A DNA stretch of 64,000 nucleotides from Congeria kusceri (lineage: Eukaryota; Mollusca; Bivalvia; Myida; Dreissenidae): the NCBI GenBank assembly GCA_027627225.1, contig CM051030.1:20603105-20667104 (forward strand). Reading direction: 5' to 3'. Below, in pieces: positions 49,252 to 61,316 of this stretch. The position numbers and the translations under genes were made by a program. The first letter of the stretch is position 1. Each line of letters starts with the position of its first letter. Below the pieces are notes generated by a model that had not been told where the DNA came from, ran no database searches, and saw nothing but the letters and a program-made list of their open reading frames with translations.

Positions 49252-49538
49252 TCATCCTGTCTTTGCATCTTTCTGATTTTTCTTAGATATTTCTGTGCCT
49301 TTCCCTTCATCTCCATGAAACACAGACAATTTTGGATACTGGTAGCCCACTGTCACTTCAGTTGCTTTATGTTTGACTTGTTGTTCAGGTACTTCTTTTT
49401 TTTTCTTCATCATCCTGTGGTGTGTCAATTTTAGGATTTATACCTAACACTTTCAAAGCTTCTAAAAGCTTGACTTCGCCGTCGGAAATGCCTCTGATGC
49501 CATACTGAACTTTCTTCTGTTGTCTCTTCAGGTTCCAT
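49252..49538 (-). pseudogene. Retrotransposon gag-like pseudogene fragment
   Basis: Reading down from the ATG at 49536-49538, a protein-like start (MEPEETTEESS) loses frame. A second frame then carries IRGISDGEVKLLEALKVLGI and an acidic-lysine stretch ending in a long A-run. A third frame continues beyond the A-run with YQYPKLSVFHGDEGKG before TGA at 49252. The order of helix, charged linker and P-[KR]-[LI]-S-x-F-x-G-[DE] resembles the N-terminal part of Ty3-type gag proteins in animals. At least two frameshifts make it non-functional. The identity is inferred from motif style only. An uncharacterised host gene decayed by frameshift is the alternative. Confidence 0.45.
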
Positions 49539-49721
49539 GGCACAAACTTGCAAATGATGCACACAAAAAATTCACTTAATTTCCACTTCAAACGTTTTCA
49601 CTGTTAATAGTCATAGCGTAATATTGCCTTAATTGACTAAATGTTCACACAATGTCAATGTTGCTTTTTACGTAATGAAACACACAATGTCACACTTGTA
49701 CTTGTCTATAATCCGTGTTCT

Positions 49722-49757
49722 GCCGTGAATTTGGACTATTGGGGACATGTGAGACCA
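49722..49757. repeat. Isolated end of the 21-kb hAT-like MITE
   Basis: GTGTTCTGCCGTGAATTTGG and the next dozen bases are identical to the left end of the element at 21061. The other end is absent. Confidence 0.7.
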
Positions 49758-49837
49758 TTTTGTATGTCAGTAGAACATATCATAAAATTAATTTAAAAGA
49801 CAATTAATTTACCATTTATAAATGTGAGACCATTTTT

Positions 49838-51216
49838 TATCTCACATAGGGTGAGCTATTGTGGTCAACATTTTACTTCAAACAACTTCTCTGAAACCAC
49901 TTTGCTGATTTTAACCAAACTTGGCAGGAATGTTCCTGGGATGGTCCTTTACCAAATTCCTTCAATTTATTAAATTATATTGAAAACTTTGGTTGCCATG
50001 GCAACCAAAAGCTTAACAACTGGAAAACTTAAAAAATCTTCTTGTCAGAAACCACTGGCTGGATTTGGAAATAGTTTTCACAGAAATGCTCCTTAGGTGA
50101 CCCTCTACCAAATTCCTTCAAATCATTTTGATTCGTTAAAAAACATGGCCACCAGGGGGCAGGGCAGTTTTCCTTATATGGCTCTATTGAAAACTTCTTG
50201 TCTGAAACCACTGGCTGGATTTTAAAATAATAAATGGTCCTTGGATGACCCTCTACCAAATTCCGTGAAATTATTTTGATTCGTTTAAAAACATGGCCAC
50301 CAGGGGGAGCGGGGCAGTTTTCCTTACATAACTATATTGAAAACTTTAAAAATCTTCTAGTCTGAAACCAATGGCTGGATTTCAAAATAATTTCCAATTC
50401 ATGTTCCTTGGGTGACCCTCTATCAAATTTCTTGAAATCAGATTTCTTAAATTAGATTTGTAAAAAAACATGGCCGCCGGGGGGGGGGGGCAATTTTCCT
50501 TATATGGATTTTCTAAATAATTTCACAGAATTGTTCCTTGGGTGACCCTCTTCTAAATTCCTTGAAATCATTTTGATGTGTTAAAATACATTGCCGCCAG
50601 GGGGCGGGGCAGTTTTCCTTATATGGCTATATTGAAAACTTTTAAAATTTTATAGTCTGAAACCACTGGCTGGATTTCAAAATAATTTCACAGAAATGTT
50701 CCGTGGATGATCCTATACCAAATTGCTTGAAATCATTTTGATTTGTTTAAAAACATGGCCACCAGGGGGCGGGACAGTTTTCCTTATATGGCTATATTGA
50801 AAACTTTAAAAATCATCTTGTCTGGAACCACTGGCTGGATTTCAAAATAATTTCCAATTCATGTTCCTCCATCAAATTTCTTGAAATCAGATTTCTTAAA
50901 TTAGATTTGTAAAAAAAACATGGCCGCCGGGGGGGGGGGGCAATTTTCCTTATATGACTATATTGAAAACTTTAAAAATCTTCATGTCTGAAACCACTGG
51001 CTGGATTTCAAAATAATTTCACAAACATGTTCCTTGGGTGACCGTCTACCAAATTCCTGAAAATCATTTTGATTCGTAAAAAATAATGGCCGCCAGGGTG
51101 CGGGACAGTTTTCCATATATGGCTATATTGAAATCTTAAACAATCTTTTTGTTAAAAGCCATTATGATGCTTTACACTCAGGTGAGCGACCTAGGGCTGT
51201 CTTGGCACTCTTGTTT
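49838..51216 (+). repeat. Satellite-cored element type H, complete
   Basis: The 5' end is TATCTCACATAGGGTGAGCT. Units repeat TGAAACCACTGGCTGGATTT, GGTGACCCTCTACCAAATTC and CATGGCCACCAGGGGGC. The 3' end is CTCAGGTGAGCGACCTAGGG then CTTGTTT. G-runs of 11-12 occur twice (about 50480 and 50930). Confidence 0.8.
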
Positions 51217-52107
51217 GTGATTCATCATAATGGCAAACCTCAATGATTGGCAAAAAATTATTGCTGTTATTGGCTCAAACTTTTTATAAGTTTCAAATGT
51301 TAATGGCAACAACTTTGAGTCAGTGTTGCTGACATTTTAAAAATTGAATTTCAATTAAAATTCCACTGATATATGTACCTGCAGTGCCAATTTAAAAATG
51401 TACATGTAATAATTCTTATATACTATTAATAAATAATTCATTTGTATATAGCATGTACAATAATATAATGTAAATGCATACGCAAGGGGTCCTTCGAGTA
51501 TTGTCCCATATTTTGCGCCGCGCAATGTGATTGCCCCGCCTCTTTTTCTTAGCACCCTGCCCTTTTTTTACAGCACCCTGCCCCTTTTTAAGTCAAGATA
51601 TAAAAAACTGTCAAACACATCATGTAAAATATGTTAGACAACAGAAAAAATTATTCAAATTTCAACTATTTAGAATTATACAGTTATCCTAAACTGTGTT
51701 AAAACAACAGAACAGAATGAATAATATCTCTATTTGAACTACAAACTGTGTCGTCCTTGCATGTATTTGCTTATATCTGTATGAACTGTAATTATGACAA
51801 AATACAGCAATGTTTTGCTAAATTATTCTGGTTAAATATTGGTTTCCAATGAAAATTTAAAGAATTATGTCATCGGAAAGGACCTCAAGGGTGCAATTTC
51901 TTTAAAAAAAACCCTGAAAATCAGATATTACTACTGACACATGATAATGATTGAAACAGGTTATATATAATGAAAAAAGAGTCCACACATTCTGATATAA
52001 AAATCAATTTATTATATGGGTCTTGTTTGTTTGGCCCTTTTTCATGTTTACATTTTGACGTCATTATTGTGAGTATTGTCTATAACCATAGTTTGCAATC
52101 TACTCCT
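51217..52107. other. AT-rich intronic DNA, nothing gene-like
   Basis: Two copies of AGCACCCTGCCC lie near 51551-51580. Nothing else is recognised. Confidence 0.4.
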
Positions 52108-52187
52108 TACCAAGTATGATAGCGCAGCTGGTTAAAGCGCTGTCTACTGTCATTTCTTCGTATGACTCCTAAGTCGGGAGTTCGATT
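52108..52187 (+). pseudogene. tRNA-like relic
   Basis: GATAGCGCAGCTGGTTAAAG resembles a tRNA D-arm/A-box, and GGGAGTTCGATTTTTC resembles a weak T-arm/B-box. A 5-bp stem GTCAT / ATGAC lies between. Spacing is abnormal and no acceptor stem pairs, so it is not a functional tRNA. A SINE head is possible. Confidence 0.35.
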
Positions 52188-52624
52188 TTTCAGACTTTTT
52201 TGTTACTTTGTTTTTATCAAATATCTCTTTGTGCATTATATTGTTTTATTTATTTCATGCACATGTCTTTATAAAGCGCATTTTTATCATATAATATCAT
52301 TTATAGTGAAATAGGAATCAAATTTTGTGACGACATCGGCCCTTCAAACAGAACAATAAATAACAACATGTATTACAACATGATTGTGTTGGTCGGTGAC
52401 TTACTAGCAACTACTTCACTAATACTACTAGCTGCACAATAAAAGTATCAAGTAATTATTTGCAGTTGTCAGTAGTAAATGTTAAGTCAGGGTCAAATGT
52501 TGACATCAAGGTTAACCAAGAAAGAAAATTGTATCAACAACCAAATACACATGTAACCAAGAAAAAACAGAAATGAAACCTGTAAGAATTTAAATGTGAA
52601 ATAAAAAAAATACTTTAAACATAC

Positions 52625-53060
52625 TATTATGTGAATTTAGAATAAGACATCAAACATAGAATAAACTGTTTTATTGCAGTAATGTTTTATATGCAGTTTA
52701 CCATTTGTAATTTAAGAATTTTGCAGGGTAATAAGTGTAATAGACACCTACATATATAACTGCATCAGTAAAATTGATTTTACCACAAAACTGTCTACTT
52801 GTATGCATTTACAAAAAATTTACAAAATTTTTTAACTGTTTTCATGCGTGCATGAAAACAGTTTATGAATACAGTAAAAATGATCAAAGACACATTCAGT
52901 TTTAATGAAAAAGTCATGGAAAAAAGATAATTATACCAAAAGTATTGACAGAATATAACAAACATACAAAAACTACATAAAATGCTCAGTTTTGTGTGAA
53001 AAAAATAACAAAAATTATGTCCATTCTATGTTTGATGTCTTATTCTAACTTCACATAATA
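52625..53060. repeat. Inverted-repeat element, 38-bp arms
   Basis: TATTATGTGAATTTAGAATA + AGACATCAAACATAGAAT at the left is repeated inverted at 53023-53060 with one mismatch, around an AT-rich spacer of about 360 bp. It looks like a MITE. The TA flanks are not distinctive. Confidence 0.65.
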
Positions 53061-53311
53061 CAGTGTTTTTAAATAATGTAATAATGACCAGAAATAAACT
53101 TATCCTGAATTGGTTGCAATAATAAAAGTACTGTAATAAAATACTATTTAAAATAGCAGCAATATTATATTGTGAGTTAAATGCATTATTTTAGAATTAA
53201 AAGACTGTATTCCACGTTTATTTATAAGTGTCAACGTAGCCCAGTCGACCTATGTGTCTATTTGTGTTGTTTTATTTGTTTATGGGTTTTTCCGTCCGAG
53301 GACAATCAACA

Positions 53312-53633
53312 CTGTAACGAATGAATATCACATTGATTTATTAGATATCTGCGATGTGCAATCGATATAAACGTAATCATATTTCTTTAAATATTATAAT
53401 GTACAATGATTGGTATGACTGGTAACATTACATTTTATTTCAATACAAATATAAAATAATATTAATCTATAATAATGAATTTAAGGATATATTTCTAAAC
53501 CTATTTATTATAAAATATTACTATTGATAATAATAAATAGTATTATAATAAAAACAACTAACCTGTAACGAATGAATATCACATTGATTTATTAGACATC
53601 TGCAATGTGCAATCGATATAAACGTAATGATAT
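53312..53633 (+). repeat. 71-bp direct repeat pair
   Basis: CTGTAACGAATGAATATCAC ... GTGCAATCGATATAAACGTA occurs at 53312-53382 and 53563-53633 with three differences. The second copy is also one arm of the inverted repeat enclosing the gypsy fragment. Confidence 0.85.
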
Positions 53634-54798
53634 GTTTTGCACCTTGACATAGTCATGAGACGCTAAGTCATGCGTGACAGGTTAGTAATGAGTGGATTAG
53701 TATAACTTGTGAAGTGTTGGATTTGATTGAATGACCATGAGAACAATTTACAGATTAGGGCAAAATTAGAAAACTAGTTTTTACAACAGAAATCTAATAT
53801 GTGTAATCTCATCCTATGACATAGCCCTACAAAGCCCTTCGTAGTTCACACTGATGCGTCCTCGTGCGGCCTCGGGGCAGTATTATATTAGCGCCAAGAT
53901 GAGAAGGACCGGGTGATCGCCTATGCCAGTCGCAGTCTGAAAGCAAGTGAGAGGTGTTACCGGCTCATAAGCTCGAATTTCTCGCCCTTAAATGGTCGAT
54001 CACTGAAAAATTTCACGACTACTTGTACGGCGGGAAGTTCGAGGTTGTGACGGATAACAACCCTCTCACTTACATAAACAGTACAGCCAAATTAGATGCC
54101 ACTGGTCAACGATGGTTAGCAGCTTTATCCAACTACAGCTACACCATTACCTACAGAAAAGGTAAAAACCATTCTGATGCTGACAGTCTGAGTCGATGCA
54201 TTCCGGCAGACGTTATCGATGCGGTCACACATTCGGCAATGGCAGAAACGATTCCTTTGTCAGATACTGTTCGCGATCCACAAACCATACCAGTGAATCA
54301 AAAGCTTGATATTCCAGATGATGTCATTCGATCGAACAGTTTGTCTTCAAAAGACTGGCATGCTGTGCAAAGCCACGATCTCACTATTTCACAGGTCACT
54401 GATAAAATAAACAATGGTACCATTCCGGCTCAGCCTATGAATCGTGAACTTAAAGCGTACCTGAAAGAAATGCCTAACTTAGTTAGCATTCAAGGTGTAT
54501 TATATAGGAAGACGAGTACATCTGGCGAGGAACGACTTCAGTTGTTACTTCCAGAGAATCTTCGAAATGAAGTGTTTCACGCTCTGCACACTGACCTTGG
54601 TCACCAAGGACGAGACCGTACCACCGCACTGTTCAAGGAATGTTTCTCCTGGCCAGGTATGGACAGCTTCATTGCAGAACAGGTTCGGAATTGCGAATGC
54701 TGTATATACCGGAAGTCTGACTATGTCAAGGTGCAAGAAATATCATTACGTTTATATCGATTGCACATTGCAGATGTCTAATAAATCCATGTGATATT
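53575..54798. repeat. 59-bp inverted repeats enclosing a gypsy fragment
   Basis: The arms at 53575-53633 and 54740-54798 are complementary with a single mismatch (AATATCAC...CGTAATGATAT). The right arm starts immediately after the last recognisable integrase sequence. It supplies the accidental C-terminal residues and the stop of the open frame there. Confidence 0.8.
53832..54739 (+). pseudogene. Ty3/gypsy pol fragment: RNase H end and integrase zinc finger
   Basis: The frame beginning KPFVVHTDASSCGLGAVLY is the start of the Ty3-type RNase H. It hits TAG at 53889-53891 and later shifts frame by one base near 53960. From 53954 the frame continues with LEFLALKW, VTDNNPLTY (a catalytic Asp region) and the GKNHSDADSLSR end of RNase H. 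A linker is followed by the integrase HHCC finger (HTDLGH ... NCECC). Reverse transcriptase upstream and the DDE integrase core downstream are missing, so it is a dead 0.9-kb fragment. The sense orientation matches the Ig gene. Confidence 0.85.
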
Positions 54799-55201
54799 TT
54801 TAACACCTGCATAAAGCTCGTTAATTGGCCAACAAATATAGCACATACTTGTATTTAAATTATTATGGAAGGTCGCATTTTGCATGCAAACAGATGTGTT
54901 TCACAGCAGGCGCTCAACAATGTGTGATAAACAATGCCCTTATGCCTGTTCGTTAATGGTTGTATACAATCACATTAAATAAACATCAAAACAAAATTTA
55001 TATCATATTAAAGGAAATTTTATTATAACCTCTTTAAATAAATTTGAATTATATTAAAATCTTTTAAAACAAATTTGTAAGACTTTTTGGAGTTGCAGTG
55101 GTTTTGGAAATTATTGGTTTTCTACTGTTATCAGCTGATACACCATCACCTACCAGGTGTATTTATTAGGGAGCATGAAACAAAACCTTGATTTATTACA
55201 G
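54799..55201 (+). other. Intron sequence before the Ig exon
   Basis: AT-rich, with nothing coding. It ends with the acceptor TTGATTTATTACAG. Confidence 0.5.
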
Positions 55202-55828
55202 GCCTTTGTGCAGCATGGACAGTTCTGACTGTTCAAGATGGGACAAACACAACGATTTCATGTGAAGTAAGACCAGCAAACTATCCACAATGGGAGGGTC
55301 CACTAGCAAATGGGACACAGGTAGTTTATAATCAACAAGGACTTCTGGCATTTAACCCTGCACTTGGTACAGAGAAACTCGACCGTCTTAGCTGGTCTAA
55401 CAATAGCATTGATCTACTTCTATTTCCTGTCAGACGTACAGATGAAGGCATGTACAACTGCACCGTTGCGGGAAGTGGTAATTCATCTGTCAATCTTAAT
55501 GTTCGTGTACAGCCCTCAACAGTCATCTCCAACACAGAGCCCGCTAGCATCATCCGAGCCACCGAGGGAACACCTCTAACGATGTCCTGCACCTCAGAAG
55601 GAGGATACCCCTTACAGACAGTGAGGTGGTACAATGGAAGTACATCTAATCTAGTGCTGCCATCAGGAAATCCGTCTGTGGTAGTGAGCAATGGATTGAA
55701 CAATGTGATACTTAATGTGACATTCACTCCGACCAGTGCGGATGATGGAGTTAAGTTCATATGCCAGTCATCGTATTCGGCTGATCTACCACTTTTGCAG
55801 TCCAGCAGTGTGCTTCTGGTGCTTAATT
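55202..55828 (+). CDS. Exon encoding two immunoglobulin domains (phase 1-1)
   Basis: The acceptor TTTATTACAG ends at 55201 and the donor AATT|GTAAGT begins at 55829. The 627-bp exon is open throughout in phase 1 and adds 209 codons. With the leader, domain 1 spans about residues 22-117: Cys35, Trp45 and Cys101 in a DEGMYNC motif. Domain 2 spans about 118-215: Cys144, Trp157 and Cys202 in a DDGVKFIC motif, resembling C2-set (CD80/nectin/nephrin-like) domains. Seven N-glycosylation sequons are visible (N30, N51, N81, N100, N108, N159, N186). The product is probably a secreted or membrane adhesion/recognition protein. Further exons lie beyond the window. The antisense frame here is a shadow. Confidence 0.85.
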
Positions 55829-55869
55829 GTAAGTGGATTTGGTATATATAATTTGTATGCAAATCACTA

Positions 55870-56756
55870 TATTATGTCTTCCCCCATGTAGTGAGTAGGG
55901 AGACAAATTGATTTTCTGCTGGAAATCTTTCCAGTTGTCTGGATGTATGTATGGATATATATTTTTGGACTCCTGAATTTTTTTTTTTTATCTGCGCTTG
56001 TTCTCTGTAACCCCTAGTCAGATTTGGACGAAACTTTACAGGATTGATCAATACCAAGTCTAGTTGTGCATATCGTCAGCATGTTGTCGTCGGTGGATTT
56101 TTGGCGGAGTTATGGCCCTTTGAAGTTTTTCATTTAACAGACCTTGTCTGCACTTGTTCTCCGTAACCCTGGTTGGATTTTGATTAAATTTCACAGGATT
56201 GATCGTTCCTAAGTCTAGTTGTGCATATCATCTGCATTTCATAGTCTGGGGATTTTTGGCAGAGTTATGGCCCTTTGAAGTATTGACATAACAGACCTTT
56301 TTTGCACTTGTTCTCCGTAACCCCTGGTCAGATTTGGACGAAACTTAAAAGGATTGATCAGTACAAAGTCTAGTTGTTCATTTCATCGGCATGTCGTCGT
56401 CCACAGATTTTTGGCGGAGTCATGGCCCTTTGAAGTTTTTCACATAGCAGACCTTGCCTGCGCATGTTCTCCATAACCCCGGGTTCGATTTTGAAAAAAC
56501 GTAACAGGATTTATTAGTACCAATTCTAGTTGTGCATATCGTCGGCGGCAGAATTTTGCGGAGTTATGGCCTTTTCAAGTTGTTGACATAACAGACCTTG
56601 TCTGTCATGGCTGTGCTCTTTTTCGTAATCACTGGCTGGAATTTGACAAAACTTCACAGGATTGATCATTACCAAGTGTGGTTGTGCATATCATCTGAAA
56701 GTCATAGGTGGATTTTGGGTGAAGTTATGGCTGTGCGTGGGTCGAGACATATGTTT
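55870..56756 (+). repeat. Satellite-cored element type L (about 152-bp units)
   Basis: Units repeat CTTGTTCTCCGTAACCCCTG, ACTTCACAGGATTGATC, TAGTTGTGCATATC and GGCGGAGTTATGGCCCTTTG. The right end abuts the type F 5' end without unique DNA between. Confidence 0.7.
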
Positions 56757-57625
56757 TTAGCTCACCTGAACACAACGTGCTCATGGTGAGCTTTTGTGAT
56801 CGCCCTTTGTGCGTCGTGCGTCTTCAACATTTACCTTGTGAACACTCTAGAGGCCACATTTATTGGCCAATTTTCATGAAACTTGGTCAGAACATTTGTC
56901 CCAATGATACCTCTGCCGAGTTCGGGTCAAAAACTAGGTCACTAGGTCAAATTGAAGAAAAAGCTTGTGAACACTCTTGAAGTCACATTTTTCCCCAATC
57001 AACATGAAACTTGCTTAAAACATTTGTTCTAATGATATTTTGGCTGAGTTTGAAAATGGTTCCGGTCCGTTTAAAAACATGGCCCCCGGGGGGGGGGGGA
57101 GTTTTCCTAATATGGCTTTAGGAAAAGCTTGTGAACACTCTAGAAGTCACATTTTTTGCACATGAAATTTGCTCAGAACCTTTGTTCTGATGATAGCTTG
57201 GCCGAGTTCGAATCTGGGTCATGTGGGGTCAAAAACTAGGTCACTAGGTCAAATTGAACAAAAAGCTTGTTAACACTCTAGTCACATTTTTTTCCCAATC
57301 GTCATGAAACTTTGTCAGAACATTTTTCGCAATGGTATCTGGGCCACGTTTGAATCTGGGTCATGTGGGATGAAGATCTAGGTCACTAGGTCAAATTGAA
57401 GAAAAAGCTTGTTAATACTCAAGGAGTCACATTTTTTGCCCAATCTTCCTGAAACTCGCTCAGAACCTTTGTCCCAATGATATGTTGGCTGAGTTCAAAA
57501 CTGGATCATTGGGTCGATTGAAGAAAAAGCTTGTGAACACTCTAGAGGCCACATTGTTTGCCTAATTAACATAAAACATTTTTTCATAGGATATCTTGCC
57601 ACCAGGGGACGGGGAAGTTTTATTT
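56757..57625 (+). repeat. Type F element, 5' end and core
   Basis: It starts TAGCTCACCTGAACACAACG then TGGTGAGCTTTTGTGATCGC. Units contain CTTGTGAACACTCTAGAAGT and GGTCACTAGGTCAAATTGAA. It breaks at about 57625 into a type D 5' segment, so its own 3' hairpin is missing. Confidence 0.75.
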
Positions 57626-60600
57626 AAGTGATCGGTGAGCTATTGGTATAGGGGACCTCTATGGCGCCGTCCGTCGTCCATATGCCGTCAACAATTTGGA
57701 CTGTTATCGCGATAAAGACTACATTTTTTTTAGCTCACCTGAGTCATGGTGAGCATTTGTTATCACCCGTTGTCCGTCGTGCATGCATGCGAGCGTGTGT
57801 GCGTCATCAACTTTTCATTCAAACAACATCTTCTCCTAACCCTCTTGGCAGATTTTCACCAAACTTCTCAGGAATGATCCTTGGGTGGACCTCTTTCAAA
57901 GTTGTTCAAATCTTTCCAGTTCGCTGAATATGTAGGTCACCAAAGCTAAAAATAGATTTAAAAAGTGAAACTTAAAAAATCTATGAATCTGCAAGGCTCA
58001 GAGCTTTCATATTTGATATGTTACATCCTCTAGAGGTCCTCTACAAAGATTGTTCAAATTATGCCCCTGGGGTCAAAAGGGCCACGCTCCAGGGGTCATA
58101 TGGTTTATATAGAATATATAGGAAAATGACTAAAAATCTTCTCCTCTTAAACCACAAGGCCCAGAGATTTCGTACTTGGTATGTATCATCCTATAGTGGT
58201 CATCTACAAAGATTGTTCAAATTATGCCCCTGGGGTCAAAACGGGCCACGCCCTGGTGGTCACATGGTTTATATAGAATATATAGGAAAATGACTTTTTA
58301 AAATCTTCTCTTCTGAAACCGCAAGGCCCAGAGGTTTGATATGTGATATGTGACATTTTCTAGTGGTCCTCTACAAATATTGTTGAAATTATGCCCCTGG
58401 GGTGAAAACGGGCCACGCCCGGGGGGTCACATGGTTTATATAGAAAATATTGCAAAATGACTTCAAAAATCTTCTCCTCTGAAACCGCAGGGCCCAGATA
58501 TTTCTTATTTTGTATGTATCATGCTATAGTGTTCCTCTACAAAGTTTGTTCAAATTATGCCCCTGGGGTCAAAACTGGCCACGCCCCAGGGGTCACACGG
58601 TTTATATAAATTTAAAAAGCAAAAAGGCTTTAAAAATCTTCTCTGAAACCGCAAGGCCCAGAGGTTTCATATTTGGTATGTAACATCCTATAGTGGTCCT
58701 CTACAAATACTGTTCAATTTATGCCCCTGGGGTCAGAATTGGCCCCGCCCCGGGGTCACATGATTTATATAGACTTACATAGCACACTGACTTTAAAAAT
58801 GTTCTCCTCTGAAACTGCAAGGCCTAGAGGTTTTATATTTGGTACACAACATTTTCTAGTGGTCCTCTACAAAGATGAATGAAATTATGCCCCTGGGGTA
58901 AAAACGGGCCATGTCCGGGGGGTCATATGGTTTATATAAACTTAAATAGCAAAATGTCTTTTAAAAAATCTTCTCTGAAACAGCAAGGCCCAGAGGTTTC
59001 AAATTTGGTAACATACTGTAGTGGTCCTCTACAAAAAGTGTTAAATTATGCCCCTGGGGTTAAAATTGGCCATGCCCCAGAGGTCACATGATTTATATAG
59101 CCTTAAATAGCAAAATGACTTTAAAAAATGTCTCTTCAGAAACCGCAAGGCCCAGAGGTTTCTTATTTGGTAGGTAACATCATGTAGTGGTCCTCTACAG
59201 AGATTGTTCAAATTATGCCCCTGGGGTCTAAACTGGCCATGCCCAGGGCGTTATATGGTTTATATAAATTAAATAGCAAAATGTCTTTAAAAATCTTCTC
59301 TGAAACTGCAAGGCCCAGAGGTTTCATATTTGGTATGTAACATCCTATAGTGGTCCTCTACAAAGATTGTTCAATTATGCCCCATGGGTCAAAACTGACC
59401 ACACCCCAGGGGTCACATGGTTTATATAGACTGAAATAGCAAAATGACTTTAAAATTCTTCTCTGTAACTGCCAGGCCTAGAGGTTTCATATTTCGTACA
59501 TAAAATTGTATAGTGGTCCTTTACAAATATTATTCAAATCATGCCCCTGGGGTCAAAACTTGTCACGCCCCGGGGGTCACATGGTTTATGTAGACTTAAA
59601 TAGCAAATGACTTTTTAAATCTCTTCTGAAATGGCAAGGCATACAGCTTTCCTATATTTGGTATGTAACATTGCATAATGGTCTTCACCAAAGATTGTTC
59701 AAATTATGCCCCTGGGGTCATATCTGGCCGCACACCGAATGGTCACATGGTTTATATAGACTTATATAGCAATATGACTTTACAAGTCTTCACCTGAAAC
59801 CGCAAGGCCCAGAGGTTTGGTCAAGATTGTTCATATTATGCCCCTGGGATAAAAATAAACCACGCCTGGGGATGCAAATTCCAATTGGGTTACAAAGTCT
59901 TAGGTGAGCGTCCTAGGGCTCTCAGGGCCCTCTTGTTTAATCAATCTTGATTCACAGATTGTGTTTGACGATAAAATCTCGGATGGGATTGTTATTGGGT
60001 TAGATCTCACCAGTAAAACCAGAGTGATTGCCCCTTTTTCATGCAAAAATGCCCTTTTGCAACGGTCAGACTTTTTTCTATCCAATGTTAACCAAACTTT
60101 CACAGTTTGTGTATGACCATCAGATCTCAGCAGACGCCAAAAATGGGTCAGATTGTTATTCAAACACCAGAGTTATTGCCATTTGTTTATTTAAAAAAAT
60201 ATACAAAAATGGGCATTATTCAGGATAGAGACTTCATTTTTCTTCCAATCTTCACCAGTCTTGCACAGTTTGTCTATTACCATGAGATTTCAGTTGAAGT
60301 AGAATATAAGCAAGATCAAACCAAAAAACCCAGAGCTAATGCCCTTTGTTTGTGAAAAAAATATGCAAAAATGGACATTATTCAGGATAGAGACTTCATT
60401 TTTGATCCAATCTTCACCAATCTTGTCTATGACCATAAGATTAAACGTGAAGTCGCATAAAAGCATGATTTGGCCAGAATCACAAGTTATTGCCCCTTGT
60501 GTTTGGAAACAAACATCAGCAAGTTATAAATGATTGGCTTGATTGGCTTGCACACATGATTTGATTCTATGTTGACCAAACTTACACAATTTACACATGA

Positions 60601-61114
60601 CCACAACAATTGATTTATAAAATTTGATTTCCAACAGTTGCAAGACTTGCATGCAGTTATTTGTACATGCAACATCGATGTCTTCAGAGCCTGCATTAAC
60701 ATCAATTATTATCATTGGACAGAAAACTATCAAAGAAAAAGCAAAACTTCTATACCTTCTAGCACAGCCATCACAATTATCGCATTGCAACTAGTTCTCC
60801 AAAACTGTTTGCGAAAAAGACATCAAAATCTACTGTTTCTGCATTTTCCAGAATTGTCAATGACTTAATGAAAATGGGTCAGTTAAGAATATCGAGAACA
60901 ATGATTTGAGAACAATTAGCAAAAAAAAACAACGCACATCCACTACCCAACTTTAGTTAGCCCATGGCACTAACCGATGTTTTAAATCAAAATTGATTCT
61001 ATCCCCCTCTGCGTATTGTTCAGATACCTTAATTTAAAAATCTGTCACAGCAGTATGGTCTTCATCTGTACCAGTTCTCATCTGAGCGCTTTGGGCCATC
61101 ATGACCCTCATGTT
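57626..61114 (+). repeat. Type D element split by a type E element
   Basis: The D 5' segment (GTGAGCTATTGGTATAGGGG ... GATAAAGACTACA) ends in a T-run at 57730. D resumes at 59939 with AATCAATCTTGATTCACAG and runs to the 3' hairpin near 61114. Confidence 0.75.
57731..59938 (+). repeat. Type E element, complete, nested in type D
   Basis: It starts TAGCTCACCTGAGTCATGGT. About eleven units of about 165 bp (ATTATGCCCCTGGGGTCAAA, GGTCACATGGTTTATATAGA, GAAACCGCAAGGCCCAGAGG) follow. It ends TTAGGTGAGCGTCCTAGGGC ... GGGCCCTCTTGTTT. All units keep one orientation, unlike the copy at 11161. Confidence 0.8.
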
Positions 61115-61316
61115 ATAAATTTAAAACAGTTTTCAATTACATTGACTATCGATAGCATGAAATAAATATAATGTTGTTGTTGTTTGAGGCAGGTTCGAGG
61201 TATCATCAGTTTACACCATGATTAGTAGATAGCAGGCGGACTAGAAATCACAAATGAAGAATGGAGCTCAACTTGGCAACATGCAAAACAGAAAATTCTT
61301 TTTTTATCACATTTTT
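61115..61316. other. Short unassigned spacer
   Basis: About 200 bp of AT-rich DNA with no feature. Confidence 0.4.

Larger units (their letters stand above)
46185..55201 (+). other. Intron 1 of the Ig gene (about 9.0 kb), inferred
   Basis: It starts GTACGT and ends TTTATTACAG. It holds a TTAA MITE, an hAT-like MITE, satellite-cored elements D and H, a gag-like pseudogene, inverted-repeat elements and a Ty3/gypsy fragment. No additional credible exon was found inside it. Confidence 0.5.

Noticed and set aside
52108..52187. Functional tRNA gene
   Set aside because: There is no acceptor-stem pairing, an irregular spacer before the anticodon-like stem, and a poor T-arm.
54495..54794. Extra frames overlapping the gypsy fragment on both strands
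   Set aside because: They are out of frame with the RNase H and integrase motifs.
55332..55862. 176-codon minus-strand frame
   Set aside because: It is the antisense shadow of the Ig exon, which has splice sites, conserved cysteines and DxGxYxC-type motifs on the plus strand.
58018..59091. Frames with LCPWG.NGP repeats
   Set aside because: They are translations of the type E core units.
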